Assembly (NCBI RefSeq): GCF_001949145.1
Contig: NW_019091372.1
Coordinates: 1 to 10,490, forward strand
Length of the DNA: 10,490 nt
DNA from: Acanthaster planci
Taxonomy: Eukaryota; Echinodermata; Asteroidea; Valvatida; Acanthasteridae
Direction of reading: 5' to 3'
Shown here: piece by piece, positions 7,948 through 10,490 of the stretch
Position numbering within the stretch: the first letter of the stretch is position 1
Layout of the letters: every line of letters starts with the position of its first letter
Made by a program: the position numbers and the translations under genes
The notes under the pieces: model-generated
What the model was told of the DNA's origin: nothing
Seen by the model: only the letters and a program-made list of their open reading frames with translations
Database searches by the model: none

Positions 7948-7963
7948 CGAGACACCTCGACTT
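7944..7963. repeat. perfect 8-bp inverted repeat, 4-nt loop
   Basis: AAGTCGAG and CTCGACTT flank ACAC. The hairpin overlaps the last unit of the tandem repeat. Confidence 0.75.
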
Positions 7964-9080
7964 TGATGTGTAGCGCGCCGGCATGCAGGGCGCCCGACTG
8001 CACGGTACCGGTGTGCTTACTACATGTGCACGTCAGATTCTTGACTGAATGGTGCCTAGCTAGCCGTGGGGCGGGGAGCACGGTGTGCGTGTGACGCAGT
8101 GCCCGGGGCCCCCAAATCGCTCTGTGAATCCTATGCGTGCCGTACACGTTGACTGTTGTCTCAACGGTCAGGTTGTCTCAAGTTGGGTCTGAGGTGACCT
8201 GATCCCAGCAGCACTGCCGTGGCCCCAAACCGGCGATCGTGTAGCCTCCTGCCTAACAGGCCCTCTTTAATTTGGTTCAAATTATAGTGTTTTTTATCAT
8301 TACAAAATGACTTTATGAACCTAAAGTATAATTCTCTCATTCTAATGACACCGAGTTTTGTAATTTCGAACAGTTTCTTGTGGTGGAAAATGGAGTGCGC
8401 GCTTAAAGTTTCGGCTCCTGTCTTGCGAATCAACACAGTTTCGCGTATTCACCGGCGGTGCGTCGTGGAGGTCGTCATCTTTATTTTCGCGCTGTGTTTT
8501 TGTCGATGCGTCATTGTCCCACAAAAAAACCCCAAAAAACTGTGCCCTGCATCTATCACATACCCGCTGGTTTTTAATGCCGCAACCTCGTTTGTAAGTC
8601 CATTAACTTTAAAGTGGATTGGGCGCGCGGCGTTGTGTACCCGTACACAATCGCCCCAAAACCAATGGGCAAAAACATCAACTTTTCAAGATAAACTAGG
8701 CTTTTGTCTTTACAAATACTAGGCCCACCATAATCACTATCACGACAATCTGACAATACACACATCAAAGGGGAAACACTGTAAACGGCTTACCTTGATG
8801 CTAAATTCTGTAAAACGTCAACCGAACGTACGGATTAACACAAACAGCGCACTTCACACGTTTTTCTTCAACACACACACGTGTAGAGATGTGGCATCCT
8901 CTTTCCCGTGAATGCACGATTTACCGCTTTGTTATTAGTGGCCGTAGTAATAATATGACACGAGGTTGATACGTATGTGCAGCTCTTTCGCTCGTAACCA
9001 GGGTATACTGGGCGCTGGGAAAAGCTGATGACTTTGAGCTCTGATTAGATCAGCGCAAATGGGCTACATGTTATTTACGC
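7964..9080. other. intergenic, mixed GC-rich and AT-rich DNA, no gene called
   Basis: GC-rich patches (7965-8120, 8395-8510, 8620-8660) alternate with AT-rich DNA. The largest open frames, 135 codons on the plus strand (8315-8722) and 91 codons on the minus strand (8161-8436), partly overlap each other on opposite strands and resemble nothing I know. I do not call them. A perfect 8-bp inverted repeat (TTGTGTAC-CC-GTACACAA) lies at 8633-8650, and ACACACACACGTGT near 8871-8884. Confidence 0.4.
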
Positions 9081-9083
9081 GTA

Positions 9084-9104
9084 TGTGGCGCGCTATGCGC
9101 CACA
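9084..9104. repeat. perfect 8-bp GC-rich inverted repeat
   Basis: TGTGGCGC and GCGCCACA flank GCTAT. It is a stable short hairpin with no runs of T after it and no nearby gene. Confidence 0.7.
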
Positions 9105-9253
9105 GCTGCAGGCATTATAAATTATCCATAATACTCTCTGTACCTCCTTCCCGAGAATCTGTGAAGTGGAACAGTAACCTCGTTCCATCAGACTATGTCC
9201 ACAGGATGCGTACCTCCACATGATTTTCTCGCGATCTAGTGCCGACATGATTG

Positions 9254-9290
9254 ACGGGGAAAACTTGCCCTTTTCCCCATTTTTCCCCGT
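9254..9290. repeat. perfect 10-bp inverted repeat with alternative partner
   Basis: ACGGGGAAAA (9254-9263) pairs perfectly with TTTTCCCCGT (9281-9290). A second TTTTCCCC at 9271-9278 could pair with the same left arm, so two mutually exclusive hairpins are possible. Confidence 0.7.
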
Positions 9291-9376
9291 TGAGATGAGG
9301 CAATGCTACTGTGCTAGGTAAAGATTTGGGATGATTCCATGACAGGATGGGAATTTTTTCCTACTAAAAGTAGGGG

Positions 9377-9425
9377 ATGCTGCAGCATAATCCAGCACCC
9401 CCATCCAAAACGTTGGGGGAGCTGG
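9377..9425. repeat. palindrome and strong hairpin, likely repeat element
   Basis: ATGCTGCAGCAT (9377-9388) is a perfect 12-bp palindrome. It is followed directly by CCAGCACCCCCA (9392-9403) and TGGGGGAGCTGG (9414-9425), which pair at 11 of 12 positions around a 10-nt loop. The 60-codon ORF covering this (9339-9521) is not convincing. Confidence 0.55.
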
Positions 9426-9673
9426 GGCACCCCCGTTCCCGCGGGCTTGATTCAGCCGATTCACTCTAGGAAAATCAAGCCATTATTTGACACTGTCCTT
9501 ATTTTACTTGAGGTGAGTTAAGTTGGAACAAATACTAGATAGATCTAACAGGATAGGGTTCCGCCTGTCGTCACTTAGCAGGATTCTGACTATGTTATTC
9601 ACAAGGCCAGTATCTACAAGTAGAATTCCGTGAAAAGAAAATGGTACGTCAGTGTTACTTGCCTAGGCATCAG

Positions 9674-10098
9674 GAATCATGGTGCTATTGACTCTTGCAC
9701 CGCATGAGAAATGTTTACATTTTGAATGTTCTATAAATGCTGTTTATCCAAAACCAACGCTTAACTGGTGCACCTTAGATTGTGCACAGCCGCCAACGTA
9801 CTTCACAACTTAATCATCAACGGTGAACCAGACTAGCGAATCATTTAATGTGCAGTCCACGGTTGATTTGAACAAATCGTTGGAACCTTGCAGTACCTTC
9901 ACCTGCACAGCGCAGGGTGAGGCAATTAGGGACCACACACAATGTACCTTTGTTAAAGTTTCTCGCACGATAGCTAAGATAGCTAAGTTGGTAGAGTACC
10001 GGAGTGCAGATTCTTTTGATTCGCATGAACGAGGACGAGAAGCTTCCTCCGCCCACTATTGTCCAGACTGTACAAGAGAACAGAACTTAGTTAACTAA
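9674..10098 (+). pseudogene. degraded copy of receptor Ig2 exon and CPDC stalk
   Basis: From about 9712 the frame reads like the receptor's second Ig domain. VYPKP-LNW, NQT-ESFNV-STV, SLE-C and FTCTA-G-AI-D-T are all shared, about 44 identities over roughly 80 positions counted by eye. An in-frame TAA at 9811-9813 interrupts it where the receptor has Ser/Thr in the region TASTS. The GTAAGT donor of the receptor exon is replaced by GTTTCTC, consistent with a 3-4 bp deletion. The frame then passes through tRNA-like sequence into YCPDC (10060-10071), matching the receptor's CPDC stalk, and stops at 10096-10098 with no transmembrane segment. A CAG at 9671-9673 is a possible phase 1 acceptor. The N-terminal portion with the GCD/ICN cysteines is missing. 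An unprocessed, decayed paralogue is the best reading. A sequencing error could explain the stop but not the lost donor. Confidence 0.8.
9970..10012 (+). repeat. tRNA-like 5' half with 9-bp tandem duplication
   Basis: ATAGCTAAG occurs twice in tandem (9970-9978, 9979-9987). The second copy runs into TAGCTAAGTTGGTAGAG and then TACCGGA, which closely matches the D-arm and A box of tRNAs (TAGCTCAGTTGGTAGAG type). The anticodon stem is poor and no good B box follows. This is more likely a tRNA-derived SINE remnant than a tRNA gene. Confidence 0.45.
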
Positions 10099-10490
10099 TG
10101 CTTTGAGCCATGAGATGAATTCCATCGATTGCCCAGCGTTTGGCTAGCTATGTACATCTGCATGTACATAAAAGCCTTACGCCTGACCTAGGCCCTTATA
10201 TAATTGAGTAACTTCTCGGCTGGGTCACTATGAACATCCAACAAAAGAAGTACGGTGTACTAACAATGGACGCTCATTGTTAATGCACTGTGTTTCTGTT
10301 GTTAGATGTTTGTAGTGTGTGCACAACTGTTTTTGTTCATTCACATGCACGGTGCATGTATGCTTATGAAGTAATCCAGAGACATACAGATCAGTCGACC
10401 TTAAGGCACACACACTGTCTTCATTTCTTCACAAGACCTAAGTAGGCTATATGCTGCGGAAATATGCCAAATTAAAGTCATAAAATGCTG
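10099..10490. other. intergenic, short hairpins only
   Basis: No coding region is supported. A perfect 9-bp inverted repeat (TATGTACAT-CTGC-ATGTACATA) lies at 10149-10170, and a perfect 8-bp one around a single G (ACATGCAC-G-GTGCATGT) at 10343-10359. Confidence 0.5.

Noticed and set aside
8161-8768. Opposed ORFs of 60-135 codons
   Set aside because: Several frames overlap each other on opposite strands, none has a family motif, and the local GC-rich patches explain the openness.
1-10490. CRISPR array, operon or phage-type system
   Set aside because: No spaced direct repeats, no Shine-Dalgarno-led gene chains, and clear GT-AG spliced exons show a eukaryotic context.

Overview
The window looks like genomic DNA from an invertebrate animal, most likely a marine deuterostome such as an echinoderm or hemichordate. 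There are no compact bacterial-style operons. Coding exons are separated by GT-AG introns of about 93-453 bp. The intergenic DNA is AT-rich, with short CpG-rich islands, microsatellites, and scattered TAGGCCTA/TAGGCT words that I associate with marine invertebrate genomes. The taxon is inferred from this style and from the gene content; nothing here identifies a species.

Positions 1-3171 hold the 3' part of one plus-strand gene. Five exons (188-544, 840-1184, 1278-1574, 1799-1858, 2312-3171) join in one open frame, every junction in phase 1, giving 639 residues to a TAA stop. In order they encode a V-like immunoglobulin domain, a second Ig domain with extra cysteines, a CPDC stalk plus a transmembrane helix with a buried aspartate, a short acidic cytoplasmic exon, and one large exon for a six-bladed, NHL-like beta-propeller. 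The signal-peptide exon and promoter lie upstream of base 1. The predicted product is a type I cell-surface Ig receptor with an intracellular propeller. I do not recognise this architecture as a named family, and it is the most interesting item in the window.

Positions 3172-9640 appear to be intergenic. They contain a candidate polyadenylation region, a GC/CpG-rich patch (about 3697-3870), a 148-codon ORF of uncertain status (5843-6289), a perfect TGCGCATGCGCA palindrome (6678-6689), small tandem repeats (7229-7268, 7377-7398, 7901-7947), a GC-rich dispersed-repeat-like segment (about 7640-7815), and a hairpin-rich stretch (9084-9425).

Positions 9674-10098 carry a degraded second copy of the receptor's Ig2 exon plus the CPDC stalk, on the same strand. 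It has an in-frame TAA, has lost its splice donor, and contains tRNA-like sequence where the intron should be. This copy suggests that the receptor belongs to a locally duplicated family in which copies are gained and lost. The last 390 bases contain only short hairpins.
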